A stretch of 64,000 nucleotides of DNA. Source: Micromonospora carbonacea (GTDB taxonomy: Bacteria > Actinomycetota > Actinomycetes > Mycobacteriales > Micromonosporaceae). Each line of letters opens with the position of its first letter. The stretch's first letter is position 1. The stretch spans positions 3,060,501 to 3,124,500 of the forward strand of contig NZ_JACHMZ010000001.1 of NCBI RefSeq assembly GCF_014205165.1. Direction: 5' to 3'. Positions 52,204 through 61,184 of this stretch are shown piece by piece. The position numbers were made by a program, and so were the translations under genes. Under the pieces are notes generated by a model. The model was not told the DNA's origin and searched no databases. It saw only the letters and a program-made list of their open reading frames with translations.

Positions 52204-53282
52204 CTGCCGTCCCCGGGGGCGGCGGCCGTGCTGTCCCGGATCGTCAACCGGGGTTCGAGCAGCGTCGCGTCGGGCACCGGCTCGTCGTGCACCTTGCGCA
52301 TGAGCAGCGACACCGCCTGCTGGCCGACCTCCTCCGCCGGCAGGGGCACCGAGGTGAGCCGGGGGCTGGCCTGCTCGGCGAACTGGTCGGGGCAGATGCC
52401 GACCACCGACACGTCCTCCGGCACGCGCCGGCCGAGGGTGGGCAGCGTCGCCAGCACGGGCCCGACGGCCGACTCGTTCTGCACGATCAGCCCCGACAGG
52501 TCCGGCCACCGGTCCAGCAGCTCCACCAGCTCGCGGCGGACGGCCGCCGTGCCCTCCTCGCACGGCCGGACCACGGTGTCGACGCCGAGCCGCGCGGCGG
52601 CGTCGAGGATGCCGTTGCGGGTGCGGTGCGCGAAGCCGGTGCCCCGGTCGTAGACGGCGGCGGGCGCGCCGAGCAGGGCGATCCGCCGGTGGCCCAGCCC
52701 GGCCAGGTGCTCGACGCAGACCACCCCGGCCCGGTGGAAGTCCAGGTCGACGCAGGTCAGACCGGTGGGGTCGGCGGGGAAGCCGATCAGCACGCTGGGC
52801 CGCCCCAGCTCCCGCAGCAGCGGCACCCGCGAGTCGTGCATCTCCACGTCCATCAGCAGCAGGCCGTCCACCATGGCGCTGGCCGCGATGCGGCGCAGCC
52901 CCGCCGGCCCCTCGTCGGAGGTGACCAGCAGCACGTCGTGCTCGACGGTGCGGGCGGTGGTCACCACCGCCATCGCGAACTGCATCACCACCGGCACCTG
53001 CATCCCGGAGCGCAGCGGCAGCACCAGCGCGATCACGTTGGCCCGCCGGCTGGCCAGGGCGCGCGCGCCGGCGTTCGGGTGGTAGCCGAGCATCCGGATG
53101 CTGGCCAGCACCCGGTTGCGGGTCACCTCGGAGATCGCCCGCTTACCGCTGAGCACGTACGACACGGTGCTGACGGCGACCCCGGCGTGCCGGGCGACGT
53201 CGGAGATGGTGACCAGGTCGGGTGACTTCGGCCGCGCCGCCGGGGGCAGGCGCGGGCCGTGGTCACCGGGACCGGCCGGCAC
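52200..53282 (-). CDS. LacI-family transcriptional repressor
   Basis: A 360-residue repressor. Helix-turn-helix at 24-70: VTISDVARHAGVAVSTVSYVLSGKRAISEVTRNRVLASIRMLGYHPNAGARALASRR (hinge helix at the end), then a periplasmic-binding-like sugar sensor (VIALVLPLRSGMQVPVVMQFAMAVV through VVGICPDQFAEQASPRLTSVPLPAEEVGQQAVSLLMRKV). It probably binds the two GAAGCGCTTC palindromes upstream of the GH3 gene and is released by an imported sugar (inference). The GTG at 53282 overlaps the GH3 end by 20 bases. Confidence 0.92.
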   Translation of the reverse strand: MPAGPGDHGPRLPPAARPKSPDLVTISDVARHAGVAVSTVSYVLSGKRAISEVTRNRVLASIRMLGYHPNAGARALASRRANVIALVLPLRSGMQVPVVMQFAMAVVTTARTVEHDVLLVTSDEGPAGLRRIAASAMVDGLLLMDVEMHDSRVPLLRELGRPSVLIGFPADPTGLTCVDLDFHRAGVVCVEHLAGLGHRRIALLGAPAAVYDRGTGFAHRTRNGILDAAARLGVDTVVRPCEEGTAAVRRELVELLDRWPDLSGLIVQNESAVGPVLATLPTLGRRVPEDVSVVGICPDQFAEQASPRLTSVPLPAEEVGQQAVSLLMRKVHDEPVPDATLLEPRLTIRDSTAAAPGDGR

Positions 53283-55746
53283 CCGTGGCCTCCCGCGCCG
53301 GGGCGTCGGCGGCGGACGCCGCCCGGACGCCGAGCGTGCCGACGAGCCGGATGTCGGTGGCGGACCGGCCGACCAGCACGGTGTGCGTGGCGTCCTCCAC
53401 GACCCGGGCGCCCCGGGTCTCGTCCCACCAGCCCAGGTCGGCGGCGCGCAGCCGCAGCCGGACCACCCGGCGCTCGCCGGGGGCGAGGGCGACCCGCGCG
53501 TAGCCCCGCAGCTGGCGCAGGGGCTGCTTGACCCGGGAACGCCGCTGCCGGGTGTAGAGCTGCACGACGTCCTCCCCCGGCCGGTCGCCGCTGTTGGTGA
53601 CCTCGACGCGCACCTCGACCTCCCCGTCGGCGGCCACCGACGCCGCGCTGAGTCGCAGGTCAGCGTAGTCGAAGCGGGTGTAGCCGAGCCCGTGGCCGAG
53701 CGGGTACAGGGGATCGCCCCGGTGGTAGAGATAGGTGGCGTCGGCGTCGATGATGTCGTAGTCGAGCAGGTCGGGCAGCTCGGCGGCGTCGGCGTACCAG
53801 GTCTGGGTGAGCCGGCCGCCCGGCTCGGCGTCGCCGAACAGCACCGCGGCCAGCGCCGCGCCGTGCTCCTGGCCGCCGTGCGCCGACCACAGCACCGCCG
53901 GCAGGTGGGCGTCGGCCCACCCGATCGCGTACGGGTAGCTGCTGGTCAGCGCGAGGACGGTGCGGGGGTTGGCGGCGTGGGCGGCGCGCAGCAGCGCCTC
54001 CTGCCCGGCCGGCAGCGCCAGGCCCGACCGGTCCTCGGTCTCCCGCCCGTTGACCATCGGGTGGTTGCCGAGGGCCACCACCACCACGTCGGCGTCGGCG
54101 GCGAGGGCGGCCGCCTCGGCGGCGCCGTCGGCGACCAGCTCCACGGCGAACGGGGTGGCCGCGCCCGGCTCGGCGGCGTCGGCGCGCAGCCGCCCGTCGG
54201 GCCCGGCGGCGACGTACCGGCCGGTGGCGAGGTGGTGCAGCAGCACCGTGCCGTCGGGGCCGGGCCGCCACCGGAAGGTCTCCCGGACGATCCAGCCCCC
54301 GGGCCCGGTGCGGTCGTTGACCAGGACGCCGTCGTCGTCGCCCCCGACGTGCCGGCCGTTGGCGACGGTGCGCAGCGCCACGGCGTCGCCGCCCCAGTCG
54401 AACACGTCGAGCCAGGTCGCCTCGGTGGCGGCGGTGGCGTCGAGGGTGAGCGGGCCGCCGTCGGCGTCGGTGGCGCAGCGCACGTAGCGGTCCCCGGCGC
54501 GCAACGCGATCCGGTCGGCGCCGCTGTGGCTGGTGACGGTGTCGACCCGCGCCGCCAGGGCGTCGAGGGTGCTGACCGCGTACGGCAGGGTGCCGCTGTA
54601 CCAGTCGGTGTGCACCGCGTCGGCGAGCGGGCCGAGCACGGCGACCCGCAGCCCCGGGCGCGCGGTCAGGGGCAGCAGCCCGTCGTTGCGCAGCAGCACG
54701 ACGCACTGCCGGGCCGCCTCGCGGGCCAGCTCCCGGTGCGCGGGGCAGTCGACGACCTCCGGCGGCACCCCGGCCCACGGGTCCTCGTGCGCCGGGTCCA
54801 GGTCGCCGAGGCGCAGCCGGACGCCGAGGATCCGGCGGACCGCCCGGTCCACGTGGGCGGTGGTGATCAGGCCGCGCTCCAGCGCCTCGGCGATCCGGCC
54901 GGTGGTCAGCGCGCTGTTCGTGTCGTCCTCGGTGAAGTTGTCGATCCCGGCGCGCAGGGCGGCGGCGAAGCCGCTGACGTGGTCGGGCTCGCGGCCCTGC
55001 ACCCCGGCGATGTTGGTGGCCGCCCCGGCGTCGCCGACGACCATGATCTCGTCGGCGGCCATCGCGCGCAGCTCGCCCTCGATCAGCGGGCTCAGGTGCG
55101 CCGGAGTTCCGTTGACCAGGTTGTAGGAGGCCATCACGGCCACCGCCGCCCCGGCCGCCAGGGGCGCGCGGAACGCCGGCAGCTCGTACTCGTGCAGCAC
55201 CCGCGGGGGCAGGTCGCTGGAGGTGGTGGCGCGGTCGGTCTCGTTGTTGTAGCCCAGGAAGTGCTTGAGCGTCGGCGCGGTCCGCAGCCGGTCGGGGTGG
55301 TCGCCGCGCAGCCCCCGCGCGTACGCCGTGGCGAGGTGCCCGGTGAGCCACGGGTCCTCGGACCAGCCCTCCTCGTTGCGCCCCCAGCGGGGGTCACGCA
55401 GCGGGTTGACCACCGGCGCCCAGACGTTCAGCCCGACCCGCTCGGGGTCGGCGTGGTGCTTGGCGCGCACCTCGGCGCCGACGGCGGCGCCCACCGACCG
55501 CACCAGCTCGGCGTTCCAGCTGCTGGCCAGCCCGATCACCTGCGGGAAGACCGTGGCCGTGCCGAGCCACGCCACCCCGTGCAGCGCCTCGGTGCCGGTG
55601 CGGAACGGCGGCAGCCCGAGCCGGTCGACCGGGGCCTGCCACTGGTGCAGCAGCCCGATCTTCTCGGCCAGGGTGAGGCGGGCCAGCAGGTCGTCGACGC
55701 GGGCGGCGGGGGACGGGCCGGGCGTCCGGCCGGTGCTGTCGGTCAT
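53263..55746 (-). CDS. GH3 beta-glucosidase/xylosidase with inserted beta-trefoil domain
   Basis: An 827-residue GH3 enzyme. The N-terminal barrel has EALHGVAW, NVWAPVVNPLRDPRWGRNEEGWSEDP, TLKHFLGYNNE and the nucleophile Asp239 in VVGDAGA. The second sandwich supplies the acid/base Glu in NGRETEDRSGLALP, followed by a fibronectin-III-like end (RVEVTNSGDRPGEDVVQLY). Between them, residues about 415-525 form an extra domain rich in RYV, GGPLTLDA, WLDVFDW, HLATGRYVAAG, like a fascin or ricin-type beta-trefoil, where many GH3 enzymes carry PA14. No signal peptide; a cytoplasmic role on imported oligosaccharides is likely. First gene of the operon behind two LacI-type operators. An upstream in-frame ATG (55767) is possible. 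Confidence 0.9.
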   Translation of the reverse strand: MTDSTGRTPGPSPAARVDDLLARLTLAEKIGLLHQWQAPVDRLGLPPFRTGTEALHGVAWLGTATVFPQVIGLASSWNAELVRSVGAAVGAEVRAKHHADPERVGLNVWAPVVNPLRDPRWGRNEEGWSEDPWLTGHLATAYARGLRGDHPDRLRTAPTLKHFLGYNNETDRATTSSDLPPRVLHEYELPAFRAPLAAGAAVAVMASYNLVNGTPAHLSPLIEGELRAMAADEIMVVGDAGAATNIAGVQGREPDHVSGFAAALRAGIDNFTEDDTNSALTTGRIAEALERGLITTAHVDRAVRRILGVRLRLGDLDPAHEDPWAGVPPEVVDCPAHRELAREAARQCVVLLRNDGLLPLTARPGLRVAVLGPLADAVHTDWYSGTLPYAVSTLDALAARVDTVTSHSGADRIALRAGDRYVRCATDADGGPLTLDATAATEATWLDVFDWGGDAVALRTVANGRHVGGDDDGVLVNDRTGPGGWIVRETFRWRPGPDGTVLLHHLATGRYVAAGPDGRLRADAAEPGAATPFAVELVADGAAEAAALAADADVVVVALGNHPMVNGRETEDRSGLALPAGQEALLRAAHAANPRTVLALTSSYPYAIGWADAHLPAVLWSAHGGQEHGAALAAVLFGDAEPGGRLTQTWYADAAELPDLLDYDIIDADATYLYHRGDPLYPLGHGLGYTRFDYADLRLSAASVAADGEVEVRVEVTNSGDRPGEDVVQLYTRQRRSRVKQPLRQLRGYARVALAPGERRVVRLRLRAADLGWWDETRGARVVEDATHTVLVGRSATDIRLVGTLGVRAASAADAPAREATGAGRSR

Positions 55747-55791
55747 GGTGGATCGGTTACCTTCCATGGGCGAGCGATGCCCGGACGGCAG

Positions 55792-55807
55792 GTCGAAGCG
55801 CTTCGAC
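55792..55807. promoter_or_regulatory. LacI-type operator O1
   Basis: GTCGAAGCGCTTCGAC is a perfect 16-bp palindrome with the central CG typical of LacI-family sites, 46 bases before the GH3 start. Confidence 0.8.
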
Positions 55808-55865
55808 GGCCGTCGTGACAGGTGGCATCGCGGGGTGGTGGTGTGCGGCTGCCGACCCGGACGCG

Positions 55866-55880
55866 GTGAAGCGCTTCGAC
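55866..55880. promoter_or_regulatory. LacI-type operator O2
   Basis: GTGAAGCGCTTCGAC repeats the O1 core (GAAGCGCTTC) with one changed flank base. Centre-to-centre distance from O1 is about 73-74 bases, close to seven helical turns, which would suit DNA looping by a tetramer or two dimers. The 242-base gap 55747-55988 holds no gene. Confidence 0.75.
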
Positions 55881-55988
55881 AACCGACGAGGAACCAGGCC
55901 GCCCCCGTCTGCCCGGACGGGACGGCTGCTCCGAGGTTGGCACCACCGGGCCGTAGTGGTCAAGGGCTGACGGCCACGGGTTCCGGCG

Positions 55989-57200
55989 TCAGCGGGCGGG
56001 CAGCCGGCCACTTTCGACGGTGGCCAGGGCGGCCGTGGCCCCGCCGAGCGCGGCGGCGGTGCCCCCCAGGGTGGACGCCTCCAGCCGGCAGCCGCCGGCC
56101 TCCGGGGCGAGGGCCCGGGCGGCCAGCTCGGCCCGGGCCGCCGGCAGCAGCCACGGCCCCAGCGTCGCCAGGTGGCCCCCGACCAGCACCGCCTCGGGGT
56201 TGAGCAGGCCGGCCAGCAGGGCGACCGCGTGGCCGAGGTGGCGGCCGGTCTCGGCCAGCCCGGCCCGCACGGTCGGGTCGTCCTGCCCGGCCAGGGCCCT
56301 GAGCCTGTCGAGCTCGGGAAGGAAGTCGGTGACGGGGCCGTCCCCGGCGGTGTCGGGCAGCAGCCGGCCCACCACGGCCGGCAGGCCGACCAGCGCCTCC
56401 AGGCAGCCGGAGCGCCCGCAGGGGCAGGCCGGACCGGTCGGGTCGAGGCCCAGGTGCCCGATCTCGCCGGCGAAGCCCCGGCTGCCGCGCAGCAGCCGGC
56501 CGTCGACGATCACCCCGGCGCCGATTCCCGCGCCGCCGGTGAGGTGGACCAGGTCGGTGGCCCCGGCCCGGGCGCCGTGCCGCTGCTCGGCCAGGACGGC
56601 GAGGTTGGCCTCGTTGTCCACGGCGACGGTGAAGTCCGGGTCGCGCAGGGCGGCGCGCAACTGGTCGGCGAGGGGCACGTCGCGCCAGCCGAGCGCGGGG
56701 GACAGGGGCACGCAGCCGGCCGCGTCGACCAGGCCCGGCACCCCGACGGTCAGGCCGAGCACGGCCCGCCCCGCGCCGGCGATCCGGGCGGTGGCCCGGC
56801 GGGCCAGCGCGACGAGGGCCCGGACCGTCTCGTCCGGCGTGGCGGCCGGCGCGGCGAAGGCGCGCCGCCAGGTGAGCAGCCGGTTGCCGCCGAGGTCGAC
56901 GGCCACCGCCGCCAGCTCGTCGACGCCGACCTGGAGGCCGAGGGCGGCGTACGGCTCGCCGTCGAGGACGAGCATGGTGGCCGGGCGGCCGATCCGGTTC
57001 TCGGTCAGCCCGGTCTCGCGCACCAGCCGGCGCTCGATCAGCTCGCCGACGAGGCTGGAGACGGTGGCCTTGTTGAGCCCGGTGCGGGCCGCGATGTCGG
57101 CCCGGGAGCAGGGGGCGTGCACCCGGACGTGCCGCAGCACCACGGCCCGGTTGGCGACCCGCACGTCGCCGAGGTCCGTCGGCTGCGGGTCGTTCTGCAT
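55989..57200 (-). CDS. ROK-family transcriptional regulator
   Basis: A 403-residue ROK repressor. N-terminal winged helix: VRVANRAVVLRHVRVHAPCSRADIAARTGLNKATVSSLVGELIERRLVRE. ROK sugar-kinase-like domain: GLTVGVPGLVDAAGCVPLSP, LVHLTGGAGIGAGVIVDGRLLRGSRGFAGEIGHLGLDPTG and the zinc motif CPCGRSGCLE. Because it has a DNA-binding domain it is a NagC/Mlc/XylR-type regulator rather than a kinase. The ATG at 57200 is chosen since the conserved region begins soon after; an upstream start at 57284 is possible. It diverges from the transporter operon, with a palindromic site at 57354-57384 between them. Confidence 0.92.
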   Translation of the reverse strand: MQNDPQPTDLGDVRVANRAVVLRHVRVHAPCSRADIAARTGLNKATVSSLVGELIERRLVRETGLTENRIGRPATMLVLDGEPYAALGLQVGVDELAAVAVDLGGNRLLTWRRAFAAPAATPDETVRALVALARRATARIAGAGRAVLGLTVGVPGLVDAAGCVPLSPALGWRDVPLADQLRAALRDPDFTVAVDNEANLAVLAEQRHGARAGATDLVHLTGGAGIGAGVIVDGRLLRGSRGFAGEIGHLGLDPTGPACPCGRSGCLEALVGLPAVVGRLLPDTAGDGPVTDFLPELDRLRALAGQDDPTVRAGLAETGRHLGHAVALLAGLLNPEAVLVGGHLATLGPWLLPAARAELAARALAPEAGGCRLEASTLGGTAAALGGATAALATVESGRLPAR

Positions 57201-57353
57201 GCTGATCAAGATGTGCCCGCTCCCTGCGCTGCCGGTGCGCGATCCCCGGTCGGTCCGCGCGTCCATCATCGCGCACCGCGGCACCCCACCGGACCACCGC
57301 GCGCGGCACGTCGCCTCGCGGTCGCCGCTCCCTTGTGGGCCGGATCACCGTCG

Positions 57354-57384
57354 ATTAGTTTATTCGGTTAGTAACCCAACTAAT
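57354..57384. promoter_or_regulatory. ROK/XylR-like operator between the ROK gene and the transporter operon
   Basis: Half-sites ATTAGTT (57354-57360) and AACTAAT (57378-57384) are exact inverted repeats 17 bases apart, enclosing a second palindrome GGTTAGTAACC (57366-57376). The stretch is strikingly AT-rich for this genome. It resembles XylR sites, which have TTAGTTT/AAACTAA arms. Most likely the binding site for the adjacent ROK protein. Confidence 0.65.
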
Positions 57385-57438
57385 CCTAGCCGGGCGCGCG
57401 TGCTCCGCAAGCCCCGCGTGTCAGATGAAGGGAACGCC

Positions 57439-59100
57439 GTGAAGCCGTCCCTGCCAGGCGTATCCACCGATCGCCGGACCCTGCTGCGCCTCGCCGGTCT
57501 CGGCGCCGCCGCGACCATGGGTGGCGCCACCCTCGCCGGTTGCAGCAAGGAGGCCGGAAGCAAGGGCAGCGCCACCCAGGCCGACGCGGTCCGGGCCGTC
57601 CTGCCCAACCACAAGCCGGCCGAGGTCCTCAAGCCGGACATCCCGGGGGAGGGGCCGATCCCGGACGGCTACCTCAGCTACCCCAAGGACCTCGTCGACG
57701 CGGTCACCGAGCAGCCCGGCAAGGGCGGCGCGGCGATCCGCACGATGAGCCCCTGGTGGGGCCCGACCCCGCCGACGCTGGGCAGCAACTCCTACCTCGC
57801 CGCGATCAACACCAAGCTGGGCGTCGAGATCAACCCCAGCCTCCAGGACGGCACCACGTTCGCCGACAAGCTCAACGCCATGCTCGGCGCGCGCGACGTG
57901 CCCGACCTGCTCATGGCGCCCAACTGGGAGGTCGACAAGGTCGCCCGGTTCTCCGACGCGGTCAAGGCGCTCTTCGAGGACCTCACCGACCACCTCAAGG
58001 GCGACGCCGCCGCGAAGTACCCGTACCTGTCCGCGCTGCCCACCGGGGCCTGGGAGTACTCGGTCTGGGGCGGGCGGCTGTCCGCCGTGCCGTACCCCAC
58101 CGACGGCCCCTTCGCGTGGACCCTGTTCCACCGCAAGGACCTGTTCGACAAGGCCGGCCTGGCCGCGCCGACCTCGCCCGAGGAGCTCTACGAGCTGGCC
58201 AAGAAGGCGACCGACCCGGCCAAGGGCGTGTGGGCCTTCGGCACCGTCTTCGACATGGTCCAGCAGTTCTACGGCTGCCAGCAGACCTGGCGCAAGAAGC
58301 CCGGCGGCGGCCTGGAGCACAAGTTCGAGAACCCCGCCTACAAGGCGGCCCTGGAGTTCACGGCGAAGCTGTTCAAGGAGGGGCTGGTCCACCCCGACAC
58401 GGTGGCCAGCAAGGGCGCCGACGAGAAGCAGCTGTTCAAGGCCGGCAAGATCCTGATGTTCCAGGACGGGCTCGGTGCCTGGCAGGGCCTGCAGGGCGAG
58501 CAGTCCAAGGTGCTGCCGAGCTTCAACATGCAGCCGCTGCCCGTGTTCGGCGCGGCCGGCGCGCAGCCGGTCATCTGGGGCAGCGAGAAGCCGATCTTCT
58601 TCACCTTCGTCAAGAAGGGCCTCGGGGCCGACCGGGTCGACGAGATCCTCCGGGTGCTCAACTGGTGCGCCGCGCCGTTCGGCAGCCGCGAGTTCGAGCT
58701 GCGCGAGTACGGCGTGGAGGGCAAGCACTTCACCCGCGCGGCCGACGGCAGCCCGGTCCCGACCGAGCTGGGCCGCAAGGAGCTGGGCGGCCAGTACAAC
58801 TTCTGCCGGGTCGCGGTGAAGGTGAAGAGTGGCGACACCCCGGACTACGTCCAGCAGTACCTGGACTACCTGAAGAAGAACGTCGCCCTGCTGGAGAAGG
58901 ACCTGTTCGCCGGGATCAAGCTGGAGCTGCCCGCCAACTGGTCGAAGATCATCCAGCCGACCGACGACAAGATCCGCGACATCCTGCGCGGCCGCCGCCC
59001 CGTCAGCGACCTCGACCAGGTGACGAAGGAGTTCATGGCCTCCGGCGGCGAAGAGGGGCGCGCCTTCCACGAGAAGGCGCTCGCCGACAACGGCCGATGA
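57439..59100 (+). CDS. extracellular sugar-binding lipoprotein (LplA-like)
   Basis: A 553-residue binding protein. N-terminal Tat signature DRRTLLRLAG (Arg12-Arg13) and lipobox LAGC with Cys35. The mature part contains ARDVPDLLMAPNWEVDKVARFSDAVKALFEDLTDHLKG, SAVPYPTDGPFAWTLFHRKDLFDKAGL and AGKILMFQDGLGAWQG, typical of the large family-1 binding proteins (LplA/YtcQ type) for oligosaccharides. GTG start at 57439 with AAGGGA upstream. ATGA overlap with the first permease. No ATPase gene follows, so a shared MsiK-like ATPase elsewhere must energise it. Confidence 0.92.
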   Translation: MKPSLPGVSTDRRTLLRLAGLGAAATMGGATLAGCSKEAGSKGSATQADAVRAVLPNHKPAEVLKPDIPGEGPIPDGYLSYPKDLVDAVTEQPGKGGAAIRTMSPWWGPTPPTLGSNSYLAAINTKLGVEINPSLQDGTTFADKLNAMLGARDVPDLLMAPNWEVDKVARFSDAVKALFEDLTDHLKGDAAAKYPYLSALPTGAWEYSVWGGRLSAVPYPTDGPFAWTLFHRKDLFDKAGLAAPTSPEELYELAKKATDPAKGVWAFGTVFDMVQQFYGCQQTWRKKPGGGLEHKFENPAYKAALEFTAKLFKEGLVHPDTVASKGADEKQLFKAGKILMFQDGLGAWQGLQGEQSKVLPSFNMQPLPVFGAAGAQPVIWGSEKPIFFTFVKKGLGADRVDEILRVLNWCAAPFGSREFELREYGVEGKHFTRAADGSPVPTELGRKELGGQYNFCRVAVKVKSGDTPDYVQQYLDYLKKNVALLEKDLFAGIKLELPANWSKIIQPTDDKIRDILRGRRPVSDLDQVTKEFMASGGEEGRAFHEKALADNGR

Positions 59101-60128
59101 GCGGCCCGGGCACCGCCGGCGCGGTGGACGCGCCGGCGGCGGCCGGGCAGGCCCCGCCGCCGACCCGAAGGCCCCGCCGCGCCGGCCGCCGCCGGCACCG
59201 GGCCAGCCTGGGCGCGCGGCTGCGCCGCGACTGGCCGCTGCTGGCGATGACCGCGCCGGCCGCCGCGCTGCTGCTGGTCTTCCACTACCTGCCGACCCTC
59301 GGCAACGTCATCGCCTTCCAGGACTACAACCCCTTCGTCGGCGACGACCCCGTGGAGGCGTTCCTCTACAGCGAGTGGATCGGCTTCGGCAACTTCGAGG
59401 CGCTCTTCGCCGACCCCCTGTTCTGGGACGCGGTGCGCAACACCCTCACCATCACCGCGTTCCAGCTGGTGTTCTTCTTCCCGCTGCCGATCCTGCTGGC
59501 GATCCTGCTCAACAGCCTGGTCTCCGGGCGGGTGCGCGGCTTCGTGCAGAGCGTCGTCTACCTGCCGCACTTCTTCAGCTGGGTGCTGGTGGTCACGTTC
59601 TTCGTGCAGATGCTCGGCGGGGCCGGGCTGCTCGCCCAGGAGATGCGCGAGGCCGGGATGCAGCCGTGGAACATCATGACCAACCCGGACACGTTCATCG
59701 TGCTGGTCACCGCCGAGGCGGTGTGGAAGGACATCGGCTGGGGCGCGATCGTCTTCCTGGCCGCCCTCGCCGCGATCGACCCCAACCTGTACGAGGCGGC
59801 GGCGGCCGACGGCGCCGGGCGGTGGCGGCGCATGTGGCACATCACGCTGCCCGGGCTGCGGCCCGTGATCGTGCTGCTGCTCATCATGCGGCTGGGCGAC
59901 GCGCTGTCGGTCGGCTTCGAGCAGTTCATCCTGCAACGGGAGGCGGTCGGCCGCGACGCCGCCGAGGTGCTCGACACCTTCGTCTACTACCAGGCCATCG
60001 CCACCCAGCAGTGGGGCCTGGGCGCGGCGGCCGGGCTGTTCAAGGCGGTGGTGGGCCTGATCCTCATCCTCGCGGCCAACAAGCTCGCGCACCGGCTCGG
60101 CGAGCAGGGGGTGTATTCCAAGTCATGA
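59097..60128 (+). CDS. ABC sugar permease (LplB-like)
   Basis: A 343-residue permease with six membrane segments after a 45-residue Pro/Arg-rich cytoplasmic lead. Conserved LplB-type blocks: HYLPTLGNVIAFQDYNPF, VRNTLTITAFQLVFFFPLPILLAILLN, VVYLPHFFSWVLVVTFF and the EAA loop DPNLYEAAAADGAGRWRRMWHITLPGLRP. Start by an ATGA overlap with the binding-protein gene and end by an ATGA overlap with the second permease. Confidence 0.92.
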   Translation: MSGPGTAGAVDAPAAAGQAPPPTRRPRRAGRRRHRASLGARLRRDWPLLAMTAPAAALLLVFHYLPTLGNVIAFQDYNPFVGDDPVEAFLYSEWIGFGNFEALFADPLFWDAVRNTLTITAFQLVFFFPLPILLAILLNSLVSGRVRGFVQSVVYLPHFFSWVLVVTFFVQMLGGAGLLAQEMREAGMQPWNIMTNPDTFIVLVTAEAVWKDIGWGAIVFLAALAAIDPNLYEAAAADGAGRWRRMWHITLPGLRPVIVLLLIMRLGDALSVGFEQFILQREAVGRDAAEVLDTFVYYQAIATQQWGLGAAAGLFKAVVGLILILAANKLAHRLGEQGVYSKS

Positions 60129-61099
60129 CCGCACAGCTCAGTGGCATCGGACCGGTGCCGGCCGCCCCCGAGACGGCCGGCAGGCCGAGGCGGCGGCGCG
60201 GCAGCCCGCGGCCCCCGTGGGAGGAGCCGCCCTCGCCGGTCGGCCTGTTCGGCAAGGGCGTCGTGCTCGTCCTGCTCGTCGCGGCGGTGCTCGTTCCCCT
60301 GTGGGCGGTGCTGGTGACCAGCCTCGCCTCCCGGGAGACCATCGACGCGGCCGGCGGCATGGTGATGGTGCCCCGGGAGTTCGACCCGTCGGCGTACATC
60401 ACGATCTTCAACGGCGGGCAGATCACCCGGGCCGTCTGGATCAGCACCCTGATCACGGTCGTCGGCACGACGGTGAGCCTGGTGCTCACCGTGCTGGCCG
60501 CGTACGGGCTGTCCCGGCCGGGCTCGGTGGGGCACCGGGGACTGCTGTTCTTCTTCCTGCTGACCTTCCTGATCTTCCCCGGCCTGGTGCCCAGCTACCT
60601 GGTGGTCACCGGGCTCGGGCTCAAGGACAGCATCTGGTCGCTGATCCTGCCCAGCGCGATCAGCGTGTTCAACCTCGTGGTCATCCGGGCGTTCTTCATG
60701 GGCGTGCCCGGTGAGCTGCTCGACAGCGCCCGCATCGACGGGGCGGGCGAGTTCCGCATCCTCACCCGGATCATGCTGCCGCTGTCGAAGGCGGTGATCG
60801 CGGTGGTCGGCCTGTTCTACGCCGTCGGCTACTGGAACGCCTACTTCAACTCGGTGCTCTACATCGACGACAACGACAAGTTCCCGATCCAGCGGGTGCT
60901 ACAGAGCTACATCCTGGCCGGCCAGTCGCCGAACGTCTCCGGCGCCGCGGTCAGCCTGCCCGGGATCACCGCGTACCCGCCGACGCTGGCGGTGAAGATG
61001 GCCGTGGTCGTGGTGACCGTCGTCCCGGCGATCATCGTCTACCCGTTCGTGCAGCGGCACTTCACCAAGGGCGTCATCACCGGCGCGGTGAAGGGCTGA
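60125..61099 (+). CDS. ABC sugar permease (YtcP/LplC-like)
   Basis: A 324-residue permease, the partner of the preceding one. Six membrane segments from residue 38; features include VPLWAVLVTSLASRETI, AYGLSRPGSVGHRGLLFFFLLTFLIFPGLVPSYLVV, the EAA loop PGELLDSARIDGAGEFRILTRIMLPLSKA, and GLFYAVGYWNAYFNSVLYI typical of carbohydrate permease 2. The operon pauses after it at a long perfect palindrome before the GH42 gene. Confidence 0.92.
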   Translation: MTAQLSGIGPVPAAPETAGRPRRRRGSPRPPWEEPPSPVGLFGKGVVLVLLVAAVLVPLWAVLVTSLASRETIDAAGGMVMVPREFDPSAYITIFNGGQITRAVWISTLITVVGTTVSLVLTVLAAYGLSRPGSVGHRGLLFFFLLTFLIFPGLVPSYLVVTGLGLKDSIWSLILPSAISVFNLVVIRAFFMGVPGELLDSARIDGAGEFRILTRIMLPLSKAVIAVVGLFYAVGYWNAYFNSVLYIDDNDKFPIQRVLQSYILAGQSPNVSGAAVSLPGITAYPPTLAVKMAVVVVTVVPAIIVYPFVQRHFTKGVITGAVKG

Positions 61100-61104
61100 C
61101 ACCC

Positions 61105-61140
61105 GGCGTCCCGCGCGGAGCCGGCTCCGCGCGGGACGCC
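61105..61140. terminator. perfect 36-bp palindrome between permease and GH42 genes
   Basis: Arms 61105-61122 and 61123-61140 are exact reverse complements of 18 bases each, giving a hairpin with a minimal loop, five bases after the permease stop. It may end or attenuate transcription or protect the upstream mRNA 3' end, so that GH42 is expressed less than the transporter. Confidence 0.7.
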
Positions 61141-61184
61141 GGCCGGCGCATCCGGACACCACCTCGACGAACGGACGGTGCGGC

